Notes under the pieces: model-generated
Seen by the model: only the letters and a program-made list of their open reading frames with translations
Database searches by the model: none
Told to the model about the DNA's origin: nothing
NCBI GenBank assembly: GCA_024704765.1
Contig: JAKMXF010000033.1
Span: 372,001 to 436,000 of the forward strand
Origin: Oopsacas minuta
Lineage: Eukaryota > Porifera > Hexactinellida > Lyssacinosida > Leucopsacidae
Reading direction: 5' to 3'
Length of the DNA: 64,000 nt
In this document: positions 45,749 to 56,103 of the stretch, in pieces
Numbering within the stretch: the first letter of the stretch is position 1
Layout: each line of letters starts with the position of its first letter
Position numbers and translations under genes: made by a program

Positions 45749-48700
45749 TTAAACAAAGGTTATTCTAGTACGAGAAGGATTAACTTGTAGAATATTCAGA
45801 GCTTCATACTCTTCTAAACAAGCTTCAAACTGATCAGGAGTATATCTAGAAATAAACAAACATTCAAAAAGAACCAATTATCCCAGGGGTTCCTAACCTG
45901 GATAGATTGTGGACCGCTGACTGATCCAAACAATCAAATAACTTACCCTTTAGCTAGTACTCTCTGTCTAGCATCTTCAAACGCTAGCATATTATTCTTA
46001 GCTCCAAGGGACGCGTCGCGTATTATGCCAAACACAGCATCCACTGGATTAACTCCTGATTGCTTCTCTGCTTCATCGTATAGAGAAGATTTTGACATTT
46101 CTATCAGACGTATAGCTTCCTTTACATCGTCTTTATCTACAACATCAGCTAGCCTTAGTTTTGTAAGAGCAGTGGATAGACGTAGAATAGCTAATAGAGT
46201 TCTAGCAGATACAAATGTTTGTGTGTGTTTAGCTTTCTGACAACGAGCATCTTTACGTAGCTCTACGTATGCACCGGTTATGTATTCGTTTAAACTAGTT
46301 GGCACCTAAAGTAATTAGATTAATATACATAGTATGTATCTAAACAGGCCCCTGTTAATGAGGAACTTATCTCCACACGATGTCTATCTAAGCATGCGGG
46401 TGGGTGGAATTTCATATATTATCATCACCGTATTTCATTCTTTTATGACGTTATCATAAGTGGCCAATTTATGGAAGAATTTCAATGACTCTACTTCAAA
46501 GTATCTTAATTATACGTGTAAATCACTACTATTAACCCGTTAGTTAGCGAATATATTGTGTAGTTGAATTTCAGTGAGAAATGGTGAAATAATGACAAAA
46601 TTCTTGTGATAGGTGAACTTGATGCGAGCAGTGGAACTGAAACAAATTTCTAACTAACAGTGGTGGCCTTTGATGTTAAATATAACAACTTACAACTGGC
46701 CGATGCTTTCTACAGTTATTAAGGTATCTAGCCATCAGGTTAACATCTATCGGGGTAATATTAGTTTGAGGATGTACCCCATGCATATGTACATAAGTTA
46801 TATGCTGAGCTAGTCTCATATCATTCTCCGCATCACATTTATCCCTGATTAACCATAGCAGATCAAAACGAGATAACAGAGCTGCTGGTAGCTGTATATT
46901 AGCCTCTGCAGATTTTTTAATATTATACCGTCCATACGCAGGATTAGCAGCAGCTAGTATTGCAGCACGAGCATTTAGTGTTGTTATTATGCCTGCTTTA
47001 GCAATTGATATTGTCTGTTGTTCCATTACCTCGTGAATAGCAGTTCTAGTGGAAGGCCAGTTTATTAGAGAAGGCTTAATTTCTATGCCTGTGTATAAAT
47101 CCATTCCAGGATATATCTAGGTTCTTGGCGGGCACCTAAAAGTGTCAGTTCAGCAGCCATGAAGGACACGAAGTGCCAACCGTGAGACTCAAATTAGTAT
47201 AGGTTCAATTTGTTACCGTCCAAAAAATGCTATCCCAGGAGAGTCACTGCAAGAAAAGTGCCGACCTAGAAATTCCTGGAAAAACCCGTTCATGGAAAAT
47301 GGCCCAATTCATGTGTAAATTCTCACCTGTCAGAGTCCATCATCTTGTCAAACTCATCAATACAACATACCCCCTGATCAGCCAGGACCAGAGCTCCTCC
47401 TTCCAACACGAACTCACCTGTCACTGGATCCTTCATGACAGCAGCCGTGAGACCTACCCCTGAACTACCACGTCCTGTCGTGTACTGACTACGAGGAGCT
47501 ACTCGGTCTATATAAGCTAACAACTGACTCTTAGCTACCCCTGGATCCCCCATAAGACAAATATTTATACTCCCACGGATCTTCACACCTCTTGTACATC
47601 TATCTACCCCTCCAACCAACAGCAGCAAGAGGGCCTTCTTCACATCTTCATGTCCGTATATCTCTGGAGCAAGGGAAGCAGCTAGCGTCTCGTAGAAGTC
47701 CTGTTGAGTAGCTAACTGTTCTAAATCCTCTTCTGTCAGATCTCCTTCTTCAGTCTCATCTTCCTGTAAATATGAATAAATTAGATATAATAACTACAGT
47801 AGAACACCTTTGTAACTGATTAATGCAAACTCACTATATCCGTTTTCTTAAGTTTCACAATTCTATGTGCTTCAAAGAAAGTATCAGAGAGTAGACCTTG
47901 AGTGAACTGTTTAAATCCGGTCTTCAACACGGGAAGGAATATACCGGTTATTGACACGTGGTCGCCTGGTATAGAGAGCCTTGTCACCTCACCGGAAGCA
48001 TGCACCGTTACGGAGCGGGGGACATGACCTATTGGTACCTGGTCACTCTGTTCTTGTACTCGGAGCTCCTACAATGAATAAATATAGTAGTAATTTCCTA
48101 TAAAATATTTTTGTCGATCTGATTGAGGAACTGGTAAGAGCTACGAACTTAAATTTGGCATGTGTATGGAATGTGATAAATCTAGGAACATGTGACGAAA
48201 CTACAAACTATACCTGGAATCTAATGAACTTAGAGCCACGTGTCTGCATGTATAGTCTGCCACCAGACTTATTATGCTGACACTCAGCACTAGGACATGC
48301 TGACAGAGGCATGAAGCTAGATCCATTGACAGGTTGATACGTCTCAGCTCCACACTGGTCGCATGTGTAAGTAGCTACTTGTACAGAGGGCTTAACCTGT
48401 AGAATGGAATTCTTAAAACAGATCAAAATATATAATTAAATAGAAAGGCAAATTAACCTCAGTAGCTCTTGTCACTATTCCTCTAACAGTGATCAGTTTG
48501 CCGATACATTCTGCTTTTAGTTCTCTCACAGATATAAGAGGCTGTTGAGAACTAGCTTTGAAATACACCTCAAATCTCCTGAGTAGGTCAGGGGGGTAAC
48601 ATCGTCTGATATCCTTCAAAGTCTCCTGTGTGGACTGCTGAGCGCGCTGTCTCAAGAGGATACGATGTTCTACGAATACGTCAAGAGCATCTTTCGGGGG

Positions 48701-49039
48701 AACATCTCTATCAGAAGTATTATCAAAATATTTAGTAGATTATATACGAATTCATGTTTACCTCGTTTTGAGTTCAGGTAGCATTTCAAAAACAACCTCA
48801 GAGAATAGTTGCTGGTATCTACAAGCATTCTGACGGATAGCATCAGCTAGCTCCACATCAAACTCACTGACGTCATCAAGATCAATAATCAGTTCAATCT
48901 CATCTCTATGAGCTAGACTAGTCATTCGTTCTAAGTACTTATACAGCTTACCAGGACCGTGAGGGCCTGCTGTACTCAAATAGAACTCTCTGAAGAAACG
49001 TTGCATCTTCTTCTTTTCTTCTCCATAATCAGCAGGCAT
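45749..49039 (-). CDS. MCM7: DNA replication licensing factor MCM7, 8 exons
   Basis: Exons in transcript order: 49039-48762, 48707-48458, 48396-48214, 48068-47835, 47763-47327, 47045-46694, 46305-45947, 45845-45749. They give 729 residues (human 719), all GT-AG, phases consistent. MCM7 is one of six AAA+ subunits of the MCM2-7 replicative helicase. Exon 3 carries the zinc finger ([12 protein letters not shown]...CPSAECQ). Exon 5 carries Walker A (GDPGVAKSQ) and Walker B (CCIDEFDKM). Exon 6 has the arginine finger (LLSRFDLLW). The end SRTRITFV is the MCM7 terminus. N-terminal [19 protein letters not shown] separates it from MCM5 and other paralogues. Intron 5 contains a dispersed repeat at about 47107-47195; intron 7 has an hAT-like fragment (45890-45925). 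Confidence 0.97.
47107..47195. repeat. Dispersed repeat copy 1 (MCM7 intron 5)
   Basis: Shares TATCTAGGT-CTTGGCG-GCACCTAAAAGT and CAACCGTGAGACTCAA with 57968-58050 in the same order. No terminal inverted repeats were recognised. Confidence 0.65.
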
Positions 49040-49370
49040 CCTTGTACAACGATTATTATATGTTCAAATGCTAAGTACTATAACGTGTGCATTTGTGGTA
49101 ATTATGCAACAATTGCTTGTGCCTCAACCACTTAGCATGGTCATATCTCGGAAACTATAAGTGTTTTATATGCTCAAAATTGCAAAAATGTAGGTCAGAG
49201 TGTCCTCTTTCCGAAAAATTATATCTCAAGACAATTTTACCTTTCATAACTACATATATTAACGAATAATAATCACGTGTAAACATTTAAATATATTTGA
49301 CAACAATGCAATTACTGTATCACACAAATAAATATATCTGTTAATTAAGAGCTGAAGGGCATAATCCGAT
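49040..49370. other. Intergenic, roadblock 3' end to MCM7 start
   Basis: 331 AT-rich bases between two minus-strand genes. It should hold the MCM7 promoter; I could not identify a convincing E2F site in it. Confidence 0.45.
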
Positions 49371-49751
49371 TCAATAACTTTCAAACGGTTTCAGATATTT
49401 TGCATTCTTGTTTTGTTGTATAGCAATAAGAAAATAACATTTCTCCGGGTATATCATAATCTCATAGTTCATTGTTGCTATTCTGAGTGTTTGCATTCTA
49501 TTGATTGGATTCAGTTCTCTAACTGTCATCATAGCAAGGTCTATTAGAGGTTTGAGGGGCGTAGAGTATTGAGCTGTAGTAGAGTTATCTAGAGTTGATT
49601 TAACTATAATATTCTCTGAGTCAACAAGAAATAGGCCGATTACCCCGGGTACCAGCTGTATACGATCCCAAATTTCACTCGCATGACTGCTCGCATTAGA
49701 ATTCGCTGTCTGGCTTGTGATAGTACGATTTGCTCTAGTGGCGGAAGACAT
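49371..49751 (-). CDS. DYNLRB1: Dynein light chain, roadblock/LC7 family
   Basis: Intronless, 126 residues. Residues 26-122 match the roadblock/LC7 fold: GVIGLFLVDSENIIVKSTLDN, then TTAQYSTPLKPLIDLA and LRIATMNYEIMIYPEKCYFLIAIQQ. Roadblock dimers bind the dynein intermediate chain. A Ser/Thr/Asn-rich N-terminal extension of about 25 residues is absent from the 96-residue vertebrate protein. The extension may be real or the true start may be an in-frame site further in, though no later Met precedes the fold. It is divergent from MGAT5 across 342 bases. Confidence 0.88.
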   Translation of the reverse strand: MSSATRANRTITSQTANSNASSHASEIWDRIQLVPGVIGLFLVDSENIIVKSTLDNSTTAQYSTPLKPLIDLAMMTVRELNPINRMQTLRIATMNYEIMIYPEKCYFLIAIQQNKNAKYLKPFESY

Positions 49752-50093
49752 GAAAATAAATATTCAAATTGGATATATTTTCCAACATTTTCCACCTTTA
49801 TTACTAATTTGAATCAATTTTCCAATGACTATTCAACTATTATGATTCAACAGCTTTCTCAATGGGATATGTAGCAACAAAATACAGTTGTAACGGAAGA
49901 ATAATATATAACTCGACTCTGTTGCAATAGATGGTGTTGATAAAACATACATACAGCCTCGCATAATAGCTCACACAGCTACAGATATCTGAAGGGGTTT
50001 AATCCAATTACACTGGTATGTGTTTGTATATGGCTTTACCATTCAATGTGTTTATAATTAATTACGGAATATGACATTAACTTTGAACAATAG
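49752..50093. promoter_or_regulatory. Shared upstream region of roadblock and MGAT5 genes
   Basis: 342 AT-rich bases separate two divergent ATGs, so both promoters should lie here unless leader exons exist elsewhere. No specific element was identified. Confidence 0.4.
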
Positions 50094-52295
50094 ATGTATA
50101 TTAAAATTTACAGATTACAAGTGAGATATTGTTCAGGATTTCGTTCCACTTCAAAACTTCTGTTTTTGAGTTGTGTCTGTATTTGGAGCTTGGTATGTTG
50201 TCACTTGTACCTCAGTACGTGTTACTATTGTAACCAGGAGAGGGACCAAGATGAGACAAACTGGCCGCTGGTGATAGAACATAAGGGGAGGTGGTCACCT
50301 GACAGGATATATCAATCGAACAAGATCCCAGATTTAGGGATTTTCCTAAACTCGGACATGTTTCTGTCTCAGGGCAAGAGGCTACTGTGGATAAAACAGA
50401 GGATCTCACGGCTCTCAGAGGATTGGGAGAGAGCATTCGAGGATGTCAAACATAAACCTTATATTCAGATTGATCCCATGAGTGTCCTGGTATTCCCCGG
50501 ACTACTGAGCGAGTACAGTCCTTATAACTTTGCAGAGAATGCATTTAAAGGAGGTTACCTCGGGGAGTTAATACAATGGAGCGATCTTTTAGCAGGACTA
50601 CACATTCTAGGACACAGAGTTAGAATAATTACTCAGAGAGAATATGTCCTATCTCTGAAGAATACTACTGATGAGTTTGATCTAGTTTTCACTGACTATA
50701 CGGGACTAAAAGCACTAGAGAGTATTGAAATGTTTTTACAGTACAAGTGTAAGACAAGGGTGCTAGACGTATATGGAACCGAACCAAGATACAACTTCAG
50801 AACAGCTGATTATAACACACTAGAAAGGTATGCTAATTGGAACTTAGAAGACACGAAGCAGTTTTGGACATTTTACCCTGACACACCAGATAACACATTC
50901 CTGGGATTCGTAGTTCCACAATCTAATACAATTCCTACACGAACTGTTACGAATAGAAATATAGCAGTAGTATATGGTAAGCTAGCCGACTCACTTTACA
51001 ATCAAAGACACAATGTGCCACTTCTTCAAATGGTGTCTGAATTCTTTGAGGTACATTCCACATTCCGTGAAGGCTATACACATTTACCGGATAACATTAT
51101 TAATCATGGATTCCTCAAATCGAACGATTTCGCAATGCTACTGGGGAGAGCTAAGCTTTTTATCGGGTTGGGGTACCCATACGACGGGCCGGGGCCTTTT
51201 GAAGCACTTGCTGAGGGGGCTATATTTCTCCAGCACAAATTCAGTCCGTCAAGAAACAGAGACAATGATAAATTCTTCTCAGGTAAGCCAACAAGCCGAG
51301 CTATTACGTCACAACACTCTTACTTAGAACAGCATGTTGGAGAGCCTTACGTATATACGATTGACACAACTAATGCCGAGTTAGTGAGGAGTACTCTCAT
51401 TAAAATATTAAAATCTAAACCTTTGCCTCGATTCATACCGCATGAATTCACATCCACAGGGTTCCTGGAGAGAGTAGCTATCTTATTAGGAAGGGGGGAG
51501 ATATGTGATGGAGAAGACATAGCTCTACGGAAGCAAGTAAACTCTTCTCCTCATTACAAGAGCTTTGCTGCTGGACATATTACAAATGGGCAATTGGAGA
51601 ATAGATATTGTTTCTGGAGTGAACCGGATACCAAACCGTGGGTAGAAGTTGACCTTGATACAGAGGTGTGGATCAGGAATATTCGTGTCACAATTTGCAC
51701 AAATTGGAAAACAGCAAATTCGTGGAATGTGTTTAACCCATTTAAAGTGTCACTCTTGGATTACACACGTAGATTATACGTGAGTAAGAAATTCATAGAC
51801 GGGAGATTATCTTACGTGTGGAATAATATTAACCTCCCTGCTAGATTCATTCAGATAGAACCGATTGAATTGAAATCAAAGCACTTCGTTGTTTGTGCAG
51901 TAGAAGTGTTCAGTGGAAAGAAATGTAGAGAAGTGGATAATATGAAGAATAGAATCTCATTGATTGGAGAGTCTTGTAAGGAGACTTGTTTTAGACATGG
52001 GTTGATTTGTGAGAGGGACATGTTCCCATTGATCAACAGTCTGGAGGTAATAAATGAATACCTCAATTGCTCATTCTCAATTGGGCCAGACTTACATGAG
52101 CCCGAATTCATGGACTACGCGCCAGCACAGTATATGACAACGAATAACAAACCAGGAATGTGTGTAGTCAATCCTGAACCCATGTTATTCTCTTGTGCAG
52201 GGAAACATCCTTCGGCCATTAGGGTATGTCCTTGTAGCGATACTATACATGGACAGAATGGACTCTCATTGTTACGAATCAACAAAGAGCAGTAA
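50094..52295 (+). CDS. MGAT5: MGAT5 N-glycan-branching transferase with inserted discoidin-like domain
   Basis: Intronless, 733 residues. Family GT18: adds beta-1,6-GlcNAc to the trimannosyl core of N-glycans in the Golgi. Residues about 20-41 form a type II signal anchor. The catalytic region has the MGAT5 landmarks VYGTEPRYN, FYPDTPDNTFLGFVV, GYPYDGPGPFEALAEG and KPTSRAITSQHSYLE. Where vertebrate MGAT5 has a short linker, residues about 480-610 read as an F5/8 type C or fucolectin-like fold: SSPHYKSFAAGHITNG, PWVEVDLDTEVWIRNIRVT, NPFKVSLLD and ARFIQIEP. The MGAT5 C-terminal Cys module then resumes (CKETCFRHGLICE, LFSCAGKHP, VCPCSD). The next gene, PUS10, ends 74 bases downstream, convergent. 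Confidence 0.92.
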   Translation: MYIKIYRLQVRYCSGFRSTSKLLFLSCVCIWSLVCCHLYLSTCYYCNQERDQDETNWPLVIEHKGRWSPDRIYQSNKIPDLGIFLNSDMFLSQGKRLLWIKQRISRLSEDWERAFEDVKHKPYIQIDPMSVLVFPGLLSEYSPYNFAENAFKGGYLGELIQWSDLLAGLHILGHRVRIITQREYVLSLKNTTDEFDLVFTDYTGLKALESIEMFLQYKCKTRVLDVYGTEPRYNFRTADYNTLERYANWNLEDTKQFWTFYPDTPDNTFLGFVVPQSNTIPTRTVTNRNIAVVYGKLADSLYNQRHNVPLLQMVSEFFEVHSTFREGYTHLPDNIINHGFLKSNDFAMLLGRAKLFIGLGYPYDGPGPFEALAEGAIFLQHKFSPSRNRDNDKFFSGKPTSRAITSQHSYLEQHVGEPYVYTIDTTNAELVRSTLIKILKSKPLPRFIPHEFTSTGFLERVAILLGRGEICDGEDIALRKQVNSSPHYKSFAAGHITNGQLENRYCFWSEPDTKPWVEVDLDTEVWIRNIRVTICTNWKTANSWNVFNPFKVSLLDYTRRLYVSKKFIDGRLSYVWNNINLPARFIQIEPIELKSKHFVVCAVEVFSGKKCREVDNMKNRISLIGESCKETCFRHGLICERDMFPLINSLEVINEYLNCSFSIGPDLHEPEFMDYAPAQYMTTNNKPGMCVVNPEPMLFSCAGKHPSAIRVCPCSDTIHGQNGLSLLRINKEQ

Positions 52296-52369
52296 AACAG
52301 CAATATAGTATTTAATTCGTATTTGAACAATATTACAAAATATTAATAATTGTATACTATACGGAATTG

Positions 52370-53764
52370 CTATTTGCTAACAGGCCATTCTAGAGCTACA
52401 TTAAGCACATCTAGCTCTATAATATCTAGATCAGGTATACCTAACAGTTCTCGAAGGTTGGGCTGTGTTCTGCCCATATCCCCGTGTACAAACTCTTTAA
52501 TATAAGTCCCTGATTGTGTAACGAGGTTAATATCTACAAATCCGTTATCTCGGAGCTTTGCAGACATAGTATATACGATTTTATCGCGAGTAGCTAAAGA
52601 TCTTCTGTGTAGAACACGTATTGGAGTTCTCTGTTCTAGTTTAATATCTCTAGTTCCATTTAATATATTTATTTGTTTTTCAGAGATACCAGTTTGTGAG
52701 TAAATGACTGCTCTGTATGTTTTGTTCATAGATTCCTCTCCTGTCTTAATCAGAGTAGTGTGACTTTTTGCTGCTGTTGTGAAGTGTGAAATGTTTACAA
52801 ACTTGTCTTCATTTATTTCATTTTCAATTTGTTTACACTTTGCTTTGCTGTTTGATGTTCTCTTTGGGTTTAGTAGTTCTAAGAGGAACGGTCTCCCTGT
52901 CCCTAGCATCCTAACATCAATATCCTCTCTCCCAGAGGCAGTGAATCTTATCTCAGAAGGTGTGAATATTTTCATCACTGGGGTAGAGATTATATCCTCA
53001 ACAGAGTCAAGTATCATATCCTCTCCAAGACACCATGGTGTTTGTGAAATATTCCGTGAGTATTTATTATATCTACCTGCTAGGTAAAGAGGAGCATTCA
53101 AATAACTGATTCTAGTTAATTTACACTGAGAACCAACTCGTCTTAGAGGAAAAACGTTTAAATCCCGGAATTTTGTGAGGTTATTATAAAGCAATATTCG
53201 CTCAACAGTAGCAAATGTTACAACAAAGTTGTTCTGTTCATTAATTGGATATAGAAGTGTTGATAATTGTGAAAGTTGCTTGTCTGCTTCTTGATGGGAG
53301 AACTCCATTTGTATTTCTAGATTGCTAACAGGGACATATCTGAGCTGAATGTTAGAACACTTTGCAATTCCAGATGAATATATATTTTTAAGTTGTCGTT
53401 TCAAAGCTGTTTTTCTATCTTGAAAGATGAATTCTCTTCCCTGTGAGAGAAGTGTAAGATACTCGCGTATCCAAATAGAAAACGGAATAATCGTAGAAAT
53501 AGAGTATGTAGTTGTATCATATTTTTGTTGGGTAAAGTCAGTTAAAATAGTCGAAGAGATCTCATCAACAAATTCAGGATTCAAAACATCAAGACAGATG
53601 GGACATACTCCGGATGACAGCGACTCGTTCAAACCAATCTCACCACTATTAAATTTCTGTCGTTTAGCTTTACTGGACATTTCTTCATCTGTTGTACCAA
53701 TATCAAGCCTTGTCCTACAGCTAACACATATCAATGGGTCTACGGATTCGAGTTTGGCTGTCAT
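52370..53764 (-). CDS. PUS10: tRNA pseudouridine synthase Pus10
   Basis: Intronless, 464 residues (human 529). PUS10 makes pseudouridine 54 and/or 55 in tRNA. Two CxxC pairs near the N-terminus (CVSC at 13-16, CPIC at about 55-58) match its zinc-binding motif. The catalytic core TASGREDIDVRMLGTGRPFLLELLNPKR at about 279-306 contains the conserved Asp. C-terminal DMGRTQPNLRELLG...DIIELDVLNVALEWP is the family ending. The middle THUMP-like region is compact, which explains the shorter length. The 387-base gap to the syntaxin start is a candidate bidirectional promoter. Confidence 0.95.
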   Translation of the reverse strand: MTAKLESVDPLICVSCRTRLDIGTTDEEMSSKAKRQKFNSGEIGLNESLSSGVCPICLDVLNPEFVDEISSTILTDFTQQKYDTTTYSISTIIPFSIWIREYLTLLSQGREFIFQDRKTALKRQLKNIYSSGIAKCSNIQLRYVPVSNLEIQMEFSHQEADKQLSQLSTLLYPINEQNNFVVTFATVERILLYNNLTKFRDLNVFPLRRVGSQCKLTRISYLNAPLYLAGRYNKYSRNISQTPWCLGEDMILDSVEDIISTPVMKIFTPSEIRFTASGREDIDVRMLGTGRPFLLELLNPKRTSNSKAKCKQIENEINEDKFVNISHFTTAAKSHTTLIKTGEESMNKTYRAVIYSQTGISEKQINILNGTRDIKLEQRTPIRVLHRRSLATRDKIVYTMSAKLRDNGFVDINLVTQSGTYIKEFVHGDMGRTQPNLRELLGIPDLDIIELDVLNVALEWPVSK

Positions 53765-54151
53765 TTGGTAATTCTAATAAAGCAAAATCGATAATTTATT
53801 AGTGAATAAAATTGATATTGTTTGGGCTCAATTAATTAGGCATAAATAAATATATAACAAAGTGTTTATCGTTAATTATCCGCGATATATTCGAACAGTA
53901 ACAATTAGAAAATTCGTAGCATAAATTAGGGCAATTCCTATATCTGTAGCCAATATCTTCCATATTTGAATTTAGAAATATTGTCATATATTGTGTAACA
54001 TGATCATTAGAGTAATACGGTGAGCATGTGACCATCTCAAAGTAAGTATTATTGTACTTATCATTTGCTTTATGCTCAGGACAATGTCCTTTCTTATTTA
54101 ATCAATTTGGATCAGTTTCTGATACAGAAAAAAATAGCATTTTTGTAGCTA
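53765..54151. promoter_or_regulatory. Shared upstream region of PUS10 and syntaxin genes
   Basis: 387 AT-rich bases between two divergent start codons. No repeats or recognisable motifs. Confidence 0.4.
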
Positions 54152-55933
54152 ATGACAGTACGTAAATACAAGTATGGAGCTTTTGATGAGAATCAAGGGC
54201 CTTTGTTGAATTCAGAAGGTAAGTTAGTAAATTATATAACTGAAGATTAATTAATCGTTTGTCGTAGAAGATTCACTGAACTTCCAACATCTTGAAGAAA
54301 TTACAAGAGCTACGATGGTTGCAGTCAAAGTAGATTGTAAGTAATGTAACGTAAATGTATTATATGATGAGTGAAGTACAGTCCACTCCCTTTATATCGA
54401 AGCTCAAGGTGTGACGATAATTCGATATAACCCGATGAAATTTATGCTACTTTGACAGTTTGGGACAATATCAGACTTTGATATAAGTGGGTATTTCAAT
54501 ATATCCGTGTTGGATAACGGGGGAGCTTCTGTATGTTACCATTTTATTATTGCTAAAAATTTAAGGTCAGATTATGCGGAAAATGTCAAAGCACGTTTCT
54601 GCGAGGAAGGACAGTGCAAACATAATAGAATCAATGTACGTATTAATGTGTATAACAACTGTATAATGTACTGTATTACTGAGGTGCTATGTATTTAGTA
54701 AGGATAGAGAAACGAAAATAACTGAAAATCTGAAAATAATTCTAACTCACATAACTACAATGACCAGCATGACAAGAGGAGACTCTAACACAAGAGTATG
54801 TTTTGTATTATATATGCCACGGATAATTGTCAACATGAATTGTATAGAAAATGGAGAGAGCTACAGTAGTGCAACTCAGGAATGAGTTCAATAACTTATT
54901 AGGGGAATTCGAAAAGACAGCTAAGGTAATTGCTTAATACTCGTCATATTTTTGTTTATACTTTAGAAAATTTTAGGATCTGAAAAAGAAACTTGAAAGA
55001 TCAGTGCTAGAACAGGAAGAAGAGAGGAACAGTAACCCATTTGATGAGGGGACGAATCCATTTGATGAAGATGTTGCAGTAGAACAACAAACGTATGTGG
55101 ATGTTGATTAACAAATGGATTAATTAATTCTAATAATCGTCAGTCAACTCCCATTATATCGAATATTGAAGTAATTATCGCGGTCCTTTGAGCTTCGATA
55201 TAACGGGGAGTTTACTGTACATATATTTTAGAAAGTTACTGCATAACGCTCAAGCAGTGCAAGAGAGACACGAGGCTATTCTCTGCCTGGAGGTAAGGTA
55301 ATGAACATTCTATAAATATATATATTCTTATGAATAAAATATTTGTAGAGAGATATAACAGAAATGAGAGCAGTAATGATTGATATAGCAAACCTCATTG
55401 CAGATCATGGGGTAGTCATTGGTAATAGATATTATGAATTATATAGTCAACTCCTGGTATATTGAAGCTCAAGTGACTGTGATAATTACTAAAATATAAG
55501 CGTTGATCTAACCAATGAAATGTATATTACTTTTAAGGTTTGGGAACATATTTGTACAAATTCAAACTCCCATATAACTCACATTATCGGGTATTTCTAT
55601 ATATCCGTGTTCGATATAACGGGAAATGACTATCGTATACGTATAAATGAGATGTTAGTTAAACAATGTATATCTCTAAAGATGCTGTGGAAGATCATGT
55701 AACAGTAGCAACAGAACATACTCGATTAGCAGAACGAGAGCTTAGACAAGCAACAATATACAAGGTTAATTACAATTTTCATAAGTTACATATTTGTATA
55801 TTTTAACTGCCATTTTTAGGCAAAATCACGTAAAAAGTTGATTTGGATAATCTGCATCATTTGCTCTACAATTGCTGTCATACTGACTGCTATTATAATA
55901 TTTATTATCATTTTAATAAAGATTTTGAATTAA
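54152..55933 (+). CDS. Syntaxin (Qa-SNARE), STX7/12-like, 10 exons
   Basis: Exons: 54152-54218, 54268-54336, 54566-54635, 54768-54795, 54848-54925, 54977-55092, 55232-55292, 55349-55421, 55682-55764, 55820-55933. 252 residues, phases chain, all GT-AG. The N-terminal part is helical (Habc-like, VVQLRNEFNNLLGEFEKTAK). A linker has two NPFDE motifs. The SNARE motif (about 150-214: QERHEAILCLE, AVMIDIANLIADHGVVIDAVE, TRLAERELRQATIYK) is followed by KSRKK and a C-terminal membrane anchor. Spacing and the KSRKK border resemble endosomal STX7/12. The 0-layer position, Gln in Qa-SNAREs, reads His (CAT at 55405-55407). Introns 2, 6 and 8 carry family A MITEs. The protein is predicted to act in membrane fusion on endosomes or the vacuolar system. 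Confidence 0.87.
54379..54531. mobile_element. Pogo-like MITE, family A (syntaxin intron 2)
   Basis: From CAGTCCACTCCCTTTATATC to ACGGGGGAGCTTCTG, with TA on both sides. Confidence 0.72.
55141..55217. mobile_element. Pogo-like MITE, family A, short foldback (syntaxin intron 6)
   Basis: 77 bases, CAGTCAACTCCCATTATATC to ATAACGGGGAGTTTACTG, fills just over half of a 139-base intron. Its two halves are near complements. Confidence 0.78.
55444..55631. mobile_element. Pogo-like MITE, family A (syntaxin intron 8)
   Basis: From AGTCAACTCCTGGTATATTG to GATATAACGGGAAATGACT. The most complete interior of the family, about 188 bases. No ORF of note. Confidence 0.7.
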
Positions 55934-56103
55934 CTGTATTTTCCTTCTGTATTATATCATATGTACCCGAATATGAATGATTAGATCGATATACATATAT
56001 TAAATTCAATTAAATCAAGTTGTTCGGAGCATCACCCATTACCAATGAGAGCTAAATATACATTCTTTGAAGCGATCTGGTTGTCAGGGTATATATCAAT
56101 CAA

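Noticed and set aside
47046-47104. Extra N-terminal residues (from a Met at 47104) for MCM7 exon 6
   Set aside because: The acceptor CCTTCCACTAG at 47046 gives the conserved DSDR-TAIHEV junction; upstream sequence is intron.
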